A stretch of 37,745 bases of DNA from a virus: the IMG/VR virus record IMGVR_UViG_3300024496_000060, positions 1-37,745 of that record; one strand, written 5' to 3'. Below are positions 1 through 8,007 of this stretch, piece by piece (position 1 is the stretch's first letter; every line of letters begins with the position of its first letter). The notes under the pieces were generated by a model that ran no database searches, was not told the origin of the DNA, and saw only the letters and a program-made list of their open reading frames with translations. Position numbers and translations under genes: made by a program.

Positions 1-493
1 GCCCCTCGGCCGAGCCTGGTGCGAAGGAGACAACGATCCCGATGACCATGGCCGGGCCGCCAGCATTGGCCTTGCCGACCACGATCGCAACGGCGATGGC
101 CATGGCAGCACCCAGGACAAAGGTGCCCTCGACGGTCTCCAGTTCCAGCGTGATGTTGACCAGACCACCGGTCAGCTGCTGTTCCTGCGGCGGTGAACTG
201 TAGCGCCATCGTTTGGTGGCGCTGACGATGTTCGCGTCGCCGTGATTCAGCATCACCTCATCGCTTAGCAAGAATGGCTCGATGCCGCCGAACTGCTCAC
301 GCCAGTGATCACGAATCAGCTTCGCCTCGGCTGCGGTCAGGAAGGTGTAACCCAGCTTGAGCACATAGCCAATCGAAACAGCACTTTGCAGGAATCGCAC
401 CGGCTCGGCGGCGAATACCTGCTGCGTCACCATCGGATAGCGCCCCATGCTGTATGAGCGTGTGGCAGGTTCCAGCGCTGGAAAGGTGGCCAT
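1..493 (-). CDS. gpM-like distal tail protein of tail set 2, 3' end cut by window edge
   Basis: The frame opens at an ATG at 493 and runs without a stop to base 1, so the C-terminus lies outside the window. The first ~125 residues are a clear paralogue of the next gene upstream (496-918). Both begin M-A-x-F-P-A-L-x-P-x-T-R and share an I-x-D-H-x-R-x-Q-F-G motif, a following P-F-x-L and a W-R-Y-x-x-P-P motif. The pattern of a hydrophobic strand, then an acidic helix, then a G-x-x-x-F turn resembles the lambda gpM-type minor tail family, so a role at the tail tip is inferred. Unlike its paralogue it continues into a hydrophobic Ala/Val/Ile stretch (about residues 130-160) that could be a membrane-active or membrane-spanning segment. 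It starts 2 bases after its neighbour's stop. Confidence 0.6.
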   Translation of the reverse strand, partial: MATFPALEPATRSYSMGRYPMVTQQVFAAEPVRFLQSAVSIGYVLKLGYTFLTAAEAKLIRDHWREQFGGIEPFLLSDEVMLNHGDANIVSATKRWRYSSPPQEQQLTGGLVNITLELETVEGTFVLGAAMAIAVAIVVGKANAGGPAMVIGIVVSFAPGSAEG

Positions 494-495
494 GA

Positions 496-918
496 TCAGG
501 ACGCGGTTGTGATCGAGACGGTGACAGGCTCCAGCTGGGCGCCGGCTGCACCGCCTGGCACAGAGATCAGCTTGACGGTAGCCGTTGCGGTCGGACCGCA
601 ATGGTCCTCAAACTCGGGCGGCTGCGCATAGCGCCAGAGACCAGAGGGATCAACGTCCAATGGGGTGAACCCTGAGAACGTCTGAGCTGGCAGGTAGAAC
701 GGCACGAACTCGCCGAACTGCCCGCGGTAGTGATCCTCGATCGCCTGCCGATCAGCAGGGCTTAGGCGGATGAATGTCAGATCAAGCTGACCGCTCAGAG
801 TGATGGATGAATGCCGCACCCGGCTCTGCTGGCCGGACATGGATGTGTAGGCGGTGAAGGGATGACTGCCTGGCGTGAAGGTTCTGGTGCTGGGGGCGAG
901 GGCGGGGAACAGGGCCAT
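496..918 (-). CDS. gpM-like distal tail protein of tail set 2 (140 aa)
   Basis: This small complete gene lies directly after the tail-hub gene 921-3140 and directly before its paralogue at 1-493. I see no membrane segment. The central part (L-T-F-I-R-L-S-P-A-D-R-Q-A-I-E-D-H-Y-R) resembles the helix-containing core of lambda gpM-type minor tail proteins such as the one at 18716-19051 (R-T-A-A-E-R-D-E-I-R-A-F-L). That likeness and its position make a structural role at the tip of the second tail the best guess. The family assignment is by eye only. The tandem duplication with the next gene is much clearer than the assignment. Confidence 0.6.
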   Translation of the reverse strand: MALFPALAPSTRTFTPGSHPFTAYTSMSGQQSRVRHSSITLSGQLDLTFIRLSPADRQAIEDHYRGQFGEFVPFYLPAQTFSGFTPLDVDPSGLWRYAQPPEFEDHCGPTATATVKLISVPGGAAGAQLEPVTVSITTAS

Positions 919-920
919 GG

Positions 921-3140
921 CTACAAGGGGGTTACGACGAAATTGCTGATTATGAATCTGCCTCTTTGTAGATCAGAATCCACTGAATCAATCTGAAATG
1001 CAAACTTAGTGGAAACAGTGGCTGTAACAGTATGCGTTCCACTTTGATTGAATGGCCCCGCGGTATTATTAAAACCGTTAGGAAAAACTAATGTTTCTTG
1101 CGAGAAGGTCGCATCATCAAAAGGATAATTTATGAACGGAAAATCATCTTCCCATTGCATGTCATAAGATTGTGGAATAAAAGACCAATTGAACGAAATT
1201 GTGCAGGGATAAGAAATTGGAATTGATAGAATAAATGTGCGCCAGTAAGGGCCGAGAAATGGGTGGCCCGGCACCCCGACCCTAGGAGCGTATAGCGTCG
1301 CTTCGGTCGGTACGCCATTGGTGTATCCGTAGACAACATATCCTCCATACAATCCTGGGTTGTAAAAACCTGGCTCTCGCCATTCGTTATCATAGAAGAT
1401 TATTTTATGTTCTATCCAATTTTCCGGAGCAAAAGGACCTTGAAATCCTGAAACCTGTTGCGGTGGTGGTTGCGGTTCAGTCTCTGCCTCAGGCGCTGGC
1501 TCAGGTTTTTCTTCTGGCGGTTCCTCCGGTGGCGGGTCTTTCGGCTCGTTGAGAATTACGTTTGGCGGCACCTCTTCATCAATGTCAGGTGGGACCTGCG
1601 ACCATTCCTCCCAGATGCCTCCGCCGTATATGTAGCTGACTGGAGCAACGTATGTTCCAGACTGATACGTCTCCGCTGGTACGCTCGTATCGCTTGCTCT
1701 AGAAGGACTTGCGTCGCAGCTCACTCCCGTGCGATTACTGGTCAGCATAATGCCAGTCCCAAACGTTTCAGCCACTGCTAACGCAATAGGGCTCACGCCT
1801 GAACTGTTGATCGGAAAATGAACCAGATCCATGCTGACATCACCGGCTGCTGTCTTGGTGATGCGCTCGATTTGGTAAAGGTAATCCCACAACCCCGATG
1901 CTGCAATGTCGCTAGAGCGGTACAGCTTTAGTCGCACGATGTCGCCTGCCTGCAGGGTCTGCGGGAAGTCGATCGTCCGGCATGACACGCTGGCTGTGTG
2001 CGTTGTGTATTTCCGTCGCGCACGAATGTATGCGGCGATCTTCACTGCATGGTTTTCGCGTGTGCAGAATTGCGAAAGGTCATGCTGTTCGTACGGCCCT
2101 TCCTCTGCCTCTCCAGCCAGGCGCACTTCACTGGAGCGGATGATGCCATGATCATCATCAAGCTGTTGCCGCCAGATTGCACGCACGGCGAATGGCTTGC
2201 GATCGGCTGGCGGCACATAGCTGATCTGCAACTGATCCGGCAAAATATGATCTTCTGTAAACGTATAGGCCCACTCGATTGGTGTTGTCTTGATTGTGCC
2301 ATCGCTGTTGACTGGCAGCACCGGCCGTAAGCCGCGACGACCCGCAACGCGGGTTTCGGTCAGCAAGAAATATGGCGCCATGTCGGCCACCATGTCGCCA
2401 AGGTTCTGACTCTTGGTGATATTGATGTCGCAGTTAAAACCATTGACATGCAGGAATTGCGCTGCGCTTGCCAGGCTGCTGTAATCAATCTGATCGGCGC
2501 TCAGCTTGGCGCAATTACTCAGAGACCAGTTGTATAGATCGGCGAAGTTGTTGCTGGATCCTGTTACGTTATCCAACAGCCGCGTTACTTCCATTCCGTT
2601 TCGGATGAAGCAATGCACTTGTCGATCCCATTGATCAAATCCATCCGGGATCGTAACAGTAAACGACAGCGTTGACATGCCGGTATATACACCAATCGTC
2701 CCGCAATAGTACGGGCATTCCGGTGTTGTGTAGCCAGCGTGCGCCGTGATGTAGTTGCCGGGCTCCCACGTGCCAGCTCGACGGTCATACGTCTGGCTGT
2801 GGGATCCAACCCGGCAGGATCGCTGGAAGACATCACGCACTTGGATCGAACCGATGCGCCCCTCGCTCAGCACCAGGTGGTAGGACGCCGTGACGGCATT
2901 GCTGGCATCGTTGCTGAACCGTGCCTCAGTGGCGGCTGGAGAGATCAGGACACCACCCGTGCCTGCTGTCTCATCACGGCGACAGAACACGATCGGCACC
3001 GGTTCGCCGATGGCCGCTGCACGCTGCTTGCTGTCGAGCTGTGTGTCGCCCTGCGCTGCACCCTCGGCCAGTGGCGCCCGGACCATGCCTGACTCCATGG
3101 CCAGGGTCGCCAGTGGATCGCTAGAGATCAGCCCGCTCAT
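921..3140 (-). CDS. Tail hub / host-specificity protein of tail set 2 (739 aa, gpJ-like)
   Basis: The N-terminal ~80 residues carry a G-E-P-V-P-I-V-F motif like the end of lambda gpI-type proteins (compare G-L-P-V-P-I-V-Y in the gene at 16699-17307). The middle (about residues 200-460) looks like the hub domains of gpJ-type baseplate proteins, including a segment around C-T-R-E-N-H-A-V-K-I-A-A-Y-I and a later G-D-I-V-R-L. A proline/glutamate-rich hinge at about residues 530-565 (roughly 1450-1545) precedes a C-terminal domain of about 170 residues. That domain is encoded by clearly more AT-rich DNA (921-1440) and is probably the receptor-binding part. The start overlaps the stop of the upstream gene by 4 bases (ATGA). 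It is shorter than the other J-type protein here (1101 aa). Confidence 0.7.
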   Translation of the reverse strand: MSGLISSDPLATLAMESGMVRAPLAEGAAQGDTQLDSKQRAAAIGEPVPIVFCRRDETAGTGGVLISPAATEARFSNDASNAVTASYHLVLSEGRIGSIQVRDVFQRSCRVGSHSQTYDRRAGTWEPGNYITAHAGYTTPECPYYCGTIGVYTGMSTLSFTVTIPDGFDQWDRQVHCFIRNGMEVTRLLDNVTGSSNNFADLYNWSLSNCAKLSADQIDYSSLASAAQFLHVNGFNCDINITKSQNLGDMVADMAPYFLLTETRVAGRRGLRPVLPVNSDGTIKTTPIEWAYTFTEDHILPDQLQISYVPPADRKPFAVRAIWRQQLDDDHGIIRSSEVRLAGEAEEGPYEQHDLSQFCTRENHAVKIAAYIRARRKYTTHTASVSCRTIDFPQTLQAGDIVRLKLYRSSDIAASGLWDYLYQIERITKTAAGDVSMDLVHFPINSSGVSPIALAVAETFGTGIMLTSNRTGVSCDASPSRASDTSVPAETYQSGTYVAPVSYIYGGGIWEEWSQVPPDIDEEVPPNVILNEPKDPPPEEPPEEKPEPAPEAETEPQPPPQQVSGFQGPFAPENWIEHKIIFYDNEWREPGFYNPGLYGGYVVYGYTNGVPTEATLYAPRVGVPGHPFLGPYWRTFILSIPISYPCTISFNWSFIPQSYDMQWEDDFPFINYPFDDATFSQETLVFPNGFNNTAGPFNQSGTHTVTATVSTKFAFQIDSVDSDLQRGRFIISNFVVTPL

Positions 3141-3589
3141 AGTCTGCAGCCTTTGCCGATCAGGTTACTGGTCAGCGTCCGAGGTGGGATTTGCGCACCC
3201 ACTGGTGACAGGGTAGAGCCAAGGTCGATTCGTATCGCGCCGAGTGTTGCCACTGCGCGAACGATCTCGCCGGTGAAGGTCTCCACCAAAATCTGCTGCT
3301 GCTCGCGCCCTGGCGTGAACTGGTAGATGGTCAGCTCCCACCGATGCGACTGGGTGATCGCCAGCTCGATCGCATCCACCACCGCTGGCACCGCTGGCAG
3401 CGTAATGGTCACGCCAGATTCGTCACCTGTCTGGCCGGCTGTGATGCCAGACGCATCGAACGGCAGGTAGGACCACAGCGCTCCAGCGTGCTGCTGCGTG
3501 GTGTGGGCGTAGTACGACTGCCAGCGGTGGAGGGTTGCACCGGCGCTGGTGTAGACCCTGAGGAACTGGCTCTGAGAGACGACCGTCAT
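3137..3589 (-). CDS. Minor tail protein of tail set 2 (150 aa), possibly gpL-like
   Basis: The gene lies between tape measure 2 and the hub gene, where lambda-like phages place distal tail or minor tail L-type proteins. The protein is predicted soluble and beta-rich. Its last ~45 residues, with an I-P-P-R-T-L-T-x-N-L-I-G-K-G-C-R-L ending, recall the region of gpL-type proteins just before their cysteine cluster. Only one Cys is present, so it lacks the metal-binding tail seen in the tail-1 gpL protein (18023-18703). Start and stop overlap both neighbours by 4 bases, indicating translational coupling. Function is inferred mainly from position. Confidence 0.55.
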   Translation of the reverse strand: MTVVSQSQFLRVYTSAGATLHRWQSYYAHTTQQHAGALWSYLPFDASGITAGQTGDESGVTITLPAVPAVVDAIELAITQSHRWELTIYQFTPGREQQQILVETFTGEIVRAVATLGAIRIDLGSTLSPVGAQIPPRTLTSNLIGKGCRL

Positions 3590-5463
3590 CGGATGCCCAA
3601 GGCAGCGCGGCCGGCAGGGGTGCGAATGCGCTGCAGGGTGGCGGCCTCGGTGGCACGCATCGCCTGCTGCAGGTCAGCCATCGTGACCCAGTTCTGACCC
3701 TGCTGCTGCAGCACCGGGCCGGTGGTCACGTTGATGGTGCTGGGGCCAACCACCGACGCGCCGCGGGCGCCGCCGAGGTAGGCCGCGGCAGCGCCTGCCA
3801 TCTTCGACTCAGGGATGATGTACTCGCGCTCGCCACCTTCGCCAACCATGGCCAGAGTGGGGCGATCAACGACGCCGCCCTCGGCGAATCGAGGAACAGG
3901 CACCTGAGGAATAAACGAAATATCAGGGCCAGGCAGTTTATTGAAGCCGGCGATCAATACATTGATGGCACGAACTGCTGAATTGATCTGGCCAAAGAAG
4001 GCTCCAAAGAAACTATTGACAATCCCTCGCAATCCATTGATGATGCCACCCCATATTCCGGTAATAAAGTTGCCAGCATTTTGCCATGCCTGTGTGAAGA
4101 ACCCAGCAGCTGCATCCCATATGCCTCGGATGCTCTTGACGTAGGCTTCCCAGCCTTTCATAAACACATTGCCAAACCAGGACAGAAAATCTGTAATTGG
4201 CTTGACGATGTAGTTGGCCCACAGATCAACCCAGAACTTAACATAGACATTCATATACCAATCAGCGATCTTTTGAAAGCCTCCCACCAGGTTCTCCCAT
4301 ACCCAGGTCAGGAAGTTCATGATCGGCTCACGGAAGGCGATGAACAACGCCACGATCGCGGCCACCAGCAGCACGGTCAGACCGACAGGGCCAGTCACCA
4401 CCGCCAGCAGGCCAGGGATCAGCGTGCCGGTGACGAAGGTCAGGATGCCGCCGAGGGCCGCCACGATCCCACTGGTGGCGCCGATGATCGCAGGCAACCA
4501 GCCGGCGATCGTGGCAGCAATGCCGGTGCCGGCGAATGCAGCACCCAGGCCGGCGACGGCTGTGCCGATCGTGCCCAGCGCACCAACGACCGTGCCAATG
4601 ACCGTAGCGATGGCGCCGAAGCTGATGGCGAACAGCGACACCGCAACGATCGCGTTGCGGATACCTGGATCCAGCTTGTTGAACCAGTCGACAACAGCCG
4701 TGATGCCATCAGCCATCTTGTCCAGCACAGGCAGCAGGACGATTGCGATGTCAGCGCCGAGAGAACCAACCTTGCCGCCGAGCATGGTCAGCTTGTCGGA
4801 GTATTGATCAGCTTTCTCTGCGAAGGCGGTTGTCATCTTCACCTTCATCTTGTCGATCGCTTCGCCGCCAAGATTCAGCATTGGCACCAGTTCAGCGCCA
4901 GACTTGCCGAACAACTGCATCGCAAGAGCAGTTTTCTGCGCACCATCAGGCATGCCCTTGAACTTCGTCGCGATGTCGAGCATGACGGCATCAGCGCTGC
5001 GCAGCTTGCCGGTTGCATCAGTTGCGCTGACACCAAGGGTTTTCAATGCGTTTGCTGTTGGGCCGGTCCCAGTCTGCGTTGCTTCAAACATTCCCTTGGA
5101 AAGTTTGGTGATCGCCTTGGCCACCGTCTCAACATCTGTGCCGGATGTTGATGCTGCTTTCTTGAATCGCGCCAATGCCTCAACGCTCACGCCTGTCTTC
5201 TGTGACAGGTTGAACATTTCATTGCCAGCATCGAGCGTCTTCTTGGTCATGGCCACCAGGCCGCCGACGCTGAGCAGCGGTGCCAGCATGCTGAATGATC
5301 CGGCCAGGCCGCCCATGCCAGCGGCAGCCGTCAGACCCTTGAGCCCCACGCTGGCTTCAGTGGCCTTCTGCTTGATGCCACCGATCGCCCGACCCAGTGC
5401 GTTGACCTGGCCCTCGCCGGTGACATCAGCCTTGACCTGCAGCAGCGCTTGCATCACCGCCAT
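3586..5463 (-). CDS. Tape measure protein of tail set 2 (625 aa)
   Basis: It sets tail length and is threaded through the tail tube. The N-terminal half is of the minor-tail tape-measure type, with a conserved-looking segment around residues 75-110 (N-L-S-Q-K-T-G-V-S-V-E-A-L). The middle (about 240-390) contains several strongly hydrophobic segments expected to cross the host membrane during DNA delivery. The C-terminus has the F-A-E-G-G-V-V and G-E-G-G-E-R-E-Y-I-I-P motif typical of tape-measure ends. An SD sequence GGAGG precedes the ATG by 7 bases. The gene begins one base after the GT chaperone extension, the usual place. Scaling from lambda gpH (853 aa, about 135 nm tail) suggests about 100 nm. 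It is of a different type from, and less than a third as long as, the tape measure at 19097-25672. Confidence 0.88.
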   Translation of the reverse strand: MAVMQALLQVKADVTGEGQVNALGRAIGGIKQKATEASVGLKGLTAAAGMGGLAGSFSMLAPLLSVGGLVAMTKKTLDAGNEMFNLSQKTGVSVEALARFKKAASTSGTDVETVAKAITKLSKGMFEATQTGTGPTANALKTLGVSATDATGKLRSADAVMLDIATKFKGMPDGAQKTALAMQLFGKSGAELVPMLNLGGEAIDKMKVKMTTAFAEKADQYSDKLTMLGGKVGSLGADIAIVLLPVLDKMADGITAVVDWFNKLDPGIRNAIVAVSLFAISFGAIATVIGTVVGALGTIGTAVAGLGAAFAGTGIAATIAGWLPAIIGATSGIVAALGGILTFVTGTLIPGLLAVVTGPVGLTVLLVAAIVALFIAFREPIMNFLTWVWENLVGGFQKIADWYMNVYVKFWVDLWANYIVKPITDFLSWFGNVFMKGWEAYVKSIRGIWDAAAGFFTQAWQNAGNFITGIWGGIINGLRGIVNSFFGAFFGQINSAVRAINVLIAGFNKLPGPDISFIPQVPVPRFAEGGVVDRPTLAMVGEGGEREYIIPESKMAGAAAAYLGGARGASVVGPSTINVTTGPVLQQQGQNWVTMADLQQAMRATEAATLQRIRTPAGRAALGIR

Positions 5464-5464
5464 T

Positions 5465-6168
5465 TCACTTCCTCCGTTTCGCCTTGGCGATCGCGTGGGC
5501 TTCCATCACTTGCACATCATCAAGCACCTGCTCGGTCACTGTCACCCCGAGCAGACTGGCCAGCTGCAGCATCACCCCATAATCCAACCCGACCACACCG
5601 TCGATGCTGGTGCGCCATTGAGTCAGACATCGCATGAACAGATGCACTGCCGGCCAAAGATCATGCCACAGCGTGAAGTGCGCGGGCGCCAGATGATGCG
5701 ATTCCAGGATCACCCCATAAGCAGCGGCATCGCTCTGCAGCTGCGCCGTGTCACCCTTGCCAGCACGCATGAGGTGATCCACGGCGCCCGTCAGTTTTTT
5801 GCTCGCGCCTTCTCGTGCGCCTCGAAGAACGTGGCCACCAGCACGTCGGCCACGGTGGCCACCTTCAGCAGCTGCTCCTTTGTGGCGGGCGTGCATTCCA
5901 CATCGGTGCCGTCAGGGTTGGTGATGCCCTTCCAGCCGGCCAGGATCTCAGATGCGATCTCGCGGGTGGGCAGCGCGTCGATCAGCTCATCGCGTTGCAC
6001 CTCGGTCTTGATGCGGTGGTAGGCCAGCTGCACCTCCTCCATCCGATCCTGCGGCAGGCGGTTGAACACCGCCTCGAACTGATGGGTGCGGTAGCGGCCA
6101 CCGTCCACCAGCTCCCGGATCACGATCGGCCAGGAGAAGGTGGGCGATTGTTCGAGGATGAAGGCCAT
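5465..6168 (-). CDS. Tail assembly chaperone GT fusion of tail set 2 (about 234 aa, by -1 frameshift)
   Basis: This is the predicted frameshift product joining the 125-residue G-type protein (5791-6168) to a 109-residue extension read in the -1 frame down to 5465. The shift would occur at the slippery heptamer 5794-5800, directly before the G stop codon. The extension has no sensible start of its own at the junction. It contains G-L-D-Y-G-V-M-L and V-L-D-D-V-Q-V-M-E motifs that align by eye with the same part of the tail-1 extension (G-L-K-Y-E-I-L-L and M-L-E-D-L-R-L-M-E). In lambda-like phages, G and GT bind the tape measure and recruit tube subunits, and they are absent from the finished virion. 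Lys/Arg-rich C-terminal end. Confidence 0.8.
5791..6168 (-). CDS. Tail assembly chaperone G of tail set 2 (125 aa)
   Basis: This small acidic/helical protein lies between the tube and tape measure genes and ends at a slippery site, the signature of lambda gpG-like chaperones. It aligns by eye with the tail-1 counterpart at 26032-26358. Both start M-A-F and share a W-P-x-x-x-x-E-x-x-D-G-G segment, an F-E-A-x-F-x-R motif, a W-x-G-I-x-x-x-D-G-T-(D/E) motif, and end in a charged E-x-A-R/A-R-E-G-type tail. The start overlaps the tube gene stop. Confidence 0.8.
   Translation of the reverse strand: MAFILEQSPTFSWPIVIRELVDGGRYRTHQFEAVFNRLPQDRMEEVQLAYHRIKTEVQRDELIDALPTREIASEILAGWKGITNPDGTDVECTPATKEQLLKVATVADVLVATFFEAHEKARAKN
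5794..5800 (-). other. Programmed -1 ribosomal frameshift site AAAAAAC (tail set 2)
   Basis: On the minus strand the G reading frame ends GCA AAA AAC TGA. The heptamer A-AAA-AAC fits the X-XXY-YYZ rule, so a -1 slip moves ribosomes past the stop into the downstream open frame. The short inverted repeat ACGG-GCG-CCGT starts 2 bases after the heptamer and could be a weak stimulator. Position (last sense codons of G, just before the tape measure) matches lambda gene G/T. Confidence 0.8.
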
Positions 6169-7100
6169 CAGGTCAGAGCGAGGGAGAAGTCGTTGTTACC
6201 GCTGCCGCTGGGCAGCAGACGGAACGGCAGGGTGATCATCGTCACGCTGTCACCATCCTCAATGGTCGGCGCATCGAATGCACAGGTGCTGGCGTTGAAG
6301 GTGATGATGTTGCCTGCGGTGGCGCCATGCACCCAGCTGATCGCGCCGGTGGTCTGGTTGCTGGCCAGCGTGAGGAAATCCTTCGTGGCGAAGGCAGGCA
6401 GCTCGATCGTGATCGAACCGGTGGCCTTGCGATCGGTGACCAGCACCTGTTTGGTGCAGCCGGCCAGCTGGCGGAACACAGTCTCGACGCCTAGGGACAG
6501 GGTGAAGGACTGCAGGCAGGCGCTGAAGCCATGCACGCTGACGCTGGCGGTGTTGTCGGCATTGACCACCACGGGCGCAGCTTGGGCGGAGTAGGTCTCC
6601 GACGGACGGCTCAGGGCGCCGGGGGCGGCATACAGCCCCATGTGCTCAAACGCGATCGTCGGGATCTCACCCACGGTGAGGCTGATCTCTGCAGTGCCAC
6701 GGATGCCGGTGATCGCCTGACGGCTGCCGTTGTCGGCGTAGAAGTCGCAGGTGTAGGAGCTGTGGCTGGAGGATGCCGGGGCGTAGGTGACGCTGGTACT
6801 GGCGACGACCGTCTCGCTGCAGGCCGAGGCCATCATCAGCGGCGCCCAGCGGGGGGCGGTGCCAGCCGTGCCGGAGCCGGCCAGTTCAACCGTGGCCTTG
6901 AGCGGCACCGATCGCTGAGCAACCACGCTGGCGCGGTTGCCCATGTATGCCTGAATGGTTTCGCGCTCAACCAGCTCAAGCGCCAGGGGCTCGATGTCGA
7001 GCTCGGTGAACAGCAGAGCATCGGTGGCAGCGGGGCTGCTGCTGGTGCCATAGGTGGCCTCGGTCTTGACGAGGGCCAGGCGATTGCGCCACAGGGCCAT
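6168..7100 (-). CDS. Major tail tube protein of tail set 2 (310 aa)
   Basis: It should polymerise into the tail tube. It is homologous over most of its length to the tube protein of tail set 1 (26490-27653). Shared landmarks are K-T-E-(A/S)-T-Y-G-T near residue 15, a G-S-G-T-A-G-T-A-P-R motif near residue 80, a central G-x-R-G-T segment, a C-T-K-Q-V-L-(V/I)-T-D-R motif, and a C-terminal L-P-x-x-x-x-P-S-x-x-G-N-(N/D) end. It lacks the ~77-residue extra domain found in the tail-1 copy. It is followed immediately by the G chaperone, and no terminator hairpin is visible here, unlike in tail set 1. Confidence 0.85.
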   Translation of the reverse strand: MALWRNRLALVKTEATYGTSSSPAATDALLFTELDIEPLALELVERETIQAYMGNRASVVAQRSVPLKATVELAGSGTAGTAPRWAPLMMASACSETVVASTSVTYAPASSSHSSYTCDFYADNGSRQAITGIRGTAEISLTVGEIPTIAFEHMGLYAAPGALSRPSETYSAQAAPVVVNADNTASVSVHGFSACLQSFTLSLGVETVFRQLAGCTKQVLVTDRKATGSITIELPAFATKDFLTLASNQTTGAISWVHGATAGNIITFNASTCAFDAPTIEDGDSVTMITLPFRLLPSGSGNNDFSLALT

Positions 7101-7103
7101 GGG

Positions 7104-7265
7104 TCAGTCCTCAGATTCGGGGGCGGTGTCTGCAGCGGCGGCGGCGGGCGCCGTCTGCTGCACGCACAGCCAGGAGCCGCCGGAGAGGATGTAGCTGCCA
7201 CCTTCGGCGGGCGGTGGCGGCAGAGGTGCATCCTCAGCCTGCGGCTTGATCTGGGTGCGAGCCAT
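7104..7265 (-). CDS. Small protein of tail set 2 (53 aa), counterpart of the gene at 27660-27911
   Basis: A short ORF (M-A-R-T-Q-I-K-P-Q...) sits exactly between the tail terminator and tube genes, ending 3 bases before the tube ATG. An in-frame ATG at 7277 would add four residues. It is Pro/Ala-rich and acidic at the ends, with a G-G-S-Y-I-L motif in the middle. The gene in the same slot of tail set 1 carries a matching G-G-T-Y-I-L motif, which supports it as a real gene. Function unknown. Confidence 0.55.
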   Translation of the reverse strand: MARTQIKPQAEDAPLPPPPAEGGSYILSGGSWLCVQQTAPAAAAADTAPESED

Positions 7266-7306
7266 TGACGCAGACATGATCTGTGACCAGCCTAGCTTGG
7301 CCTGTG

Positions 7307-7729
7307 CTATGCAGATTCCAGGTTGTTGGCCAGGGTGCGGTAGCGCACCTGATAGGTGCAGACCAGCCAGAGGGAGGTGAGATCGGCCTTGTCGCGCTGT
7401 GGATCGGTGCCGAGCGGGATGATGTCCAGCGCCAGTCCGCCGAGGGTGCGGTCAGCCATGAGCAGGCTGTGAGCTGAGACGCGGATCGGATCGGCCAGCT
7501 GATCAGGGATGCTGCCACGGGTGTGGATGGCGATGAGCACCGGCAACGTCCAGTCGAGTTTGCAGGTGCTCATCTCGCGAGCGGTTTCACCACCGGGCTC
7601 GATCACCATGGCGGGCGCTTCATCACGAGAGAAGGCCTCCACCCTGGAGCGGTAGACGGTGCCGATGCCGGCGGTGGCCGCCAGGGTGGTTGCGATGTGA
7701 GCAAGGATCTGCTCGCTGCGGGAGGCCAT
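7307..7729 (-). CDS. Tail terminator / tail completion protein of tail set 2 (140 aa)
   Basis: The protein is clearly homologous to the gene at 28013-28438. Both start with a basic segment around (R/K)-x-E-Q-I-L-x, then share Y-R-S-R-V-E and E-(A/S)-P-A-(M/L)-V-I-E-P near residues 25-45, V-P/I-P-D-Q-x-A-D-P-I in the middle, L-M-A-D-x-x-L-G-G-L, and a C-terminal Y-R-x-R/L-Y-R-T. Its place just before the tube gene and its size suit a lambda gpU/Z-type protein that caps the tube and joins it to a head. The exact role is inferred. Confidence 0.7.
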   Translation of the reverse strand: MASRSEQILAHIATTLAATAGIGTVYRSRVEAFSRDEAPAMVIEPGGETAREMSTCKLDWTLPVLIAIHTRGSIPDQLADPIRVSAHSLLMADRTLGGLALDIIPLGTDPQRDKADLTSLWLVCTYQVRYRTLANNLESA

Positions 7730-7731
7730 GA

Positions 7732-8007
7732 TCAGGTGTCCTTGCTGTCGACGTAGGCAGGCTGCTGCTTGAGCCAGGCGTAACCGATCGCCAGCGGGTT
7801 GGGGCCGGGGGCCAGCTCCTCGGTGGGGGCGAACTCGGTGCGGTCGAGGATGGGGCTGGCGCCGGCCTTGGCGGCTGCCTCAGTGGCGTAGTGGCTGACC
7901 TGCAGCAGCAAGCCGTGCTTGTCGGCACGGAGCAGGGAGATCCTGGCGTAGGCGCCGGGGATGGCGATGCCGAACGGAGTCTCGGCGAGGTCGGTGATCA
8001 GGGCCAT
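7732..8007 (-). CDS. Small conserved phage protein (91 aa) at the fibre/tail-2 junction
   Basis: It starts at the ATG overlapping the stop of the beta-roll fibre gene (ATGA at 8007) and ends 2 bases before the tail terminator gene. It begins M-A-L-I-T and has an A-Y-A-R-I-S-L-L strand and a C-terminal A-x-x-W-L-K-Q-Q-P-A-Y/V-D-S-K motif. This resembles small proteins often seen next to siphovirus tail fibre genes, but I cannot name the family. Its tight overlap on both sides ties the fibre cassette to tail set 2 in one translational unit. Confidence 0.6.
   Translation of the reverse strand: MALITDLAETPFGIAIPGAYARISLLRADKHGLLLQVSHYATEAAAKAGASPILDRTEFAPTEELAPGPNPLAIGYAWLKQQPAYVDSKDT

Noticed and set aside
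4081-6022. Plus-strand frames of 356 and 390 aa opposite tape measure 2
   Set aside because: Shadow frames of the tape measure and chaperone genes, with biased composition.
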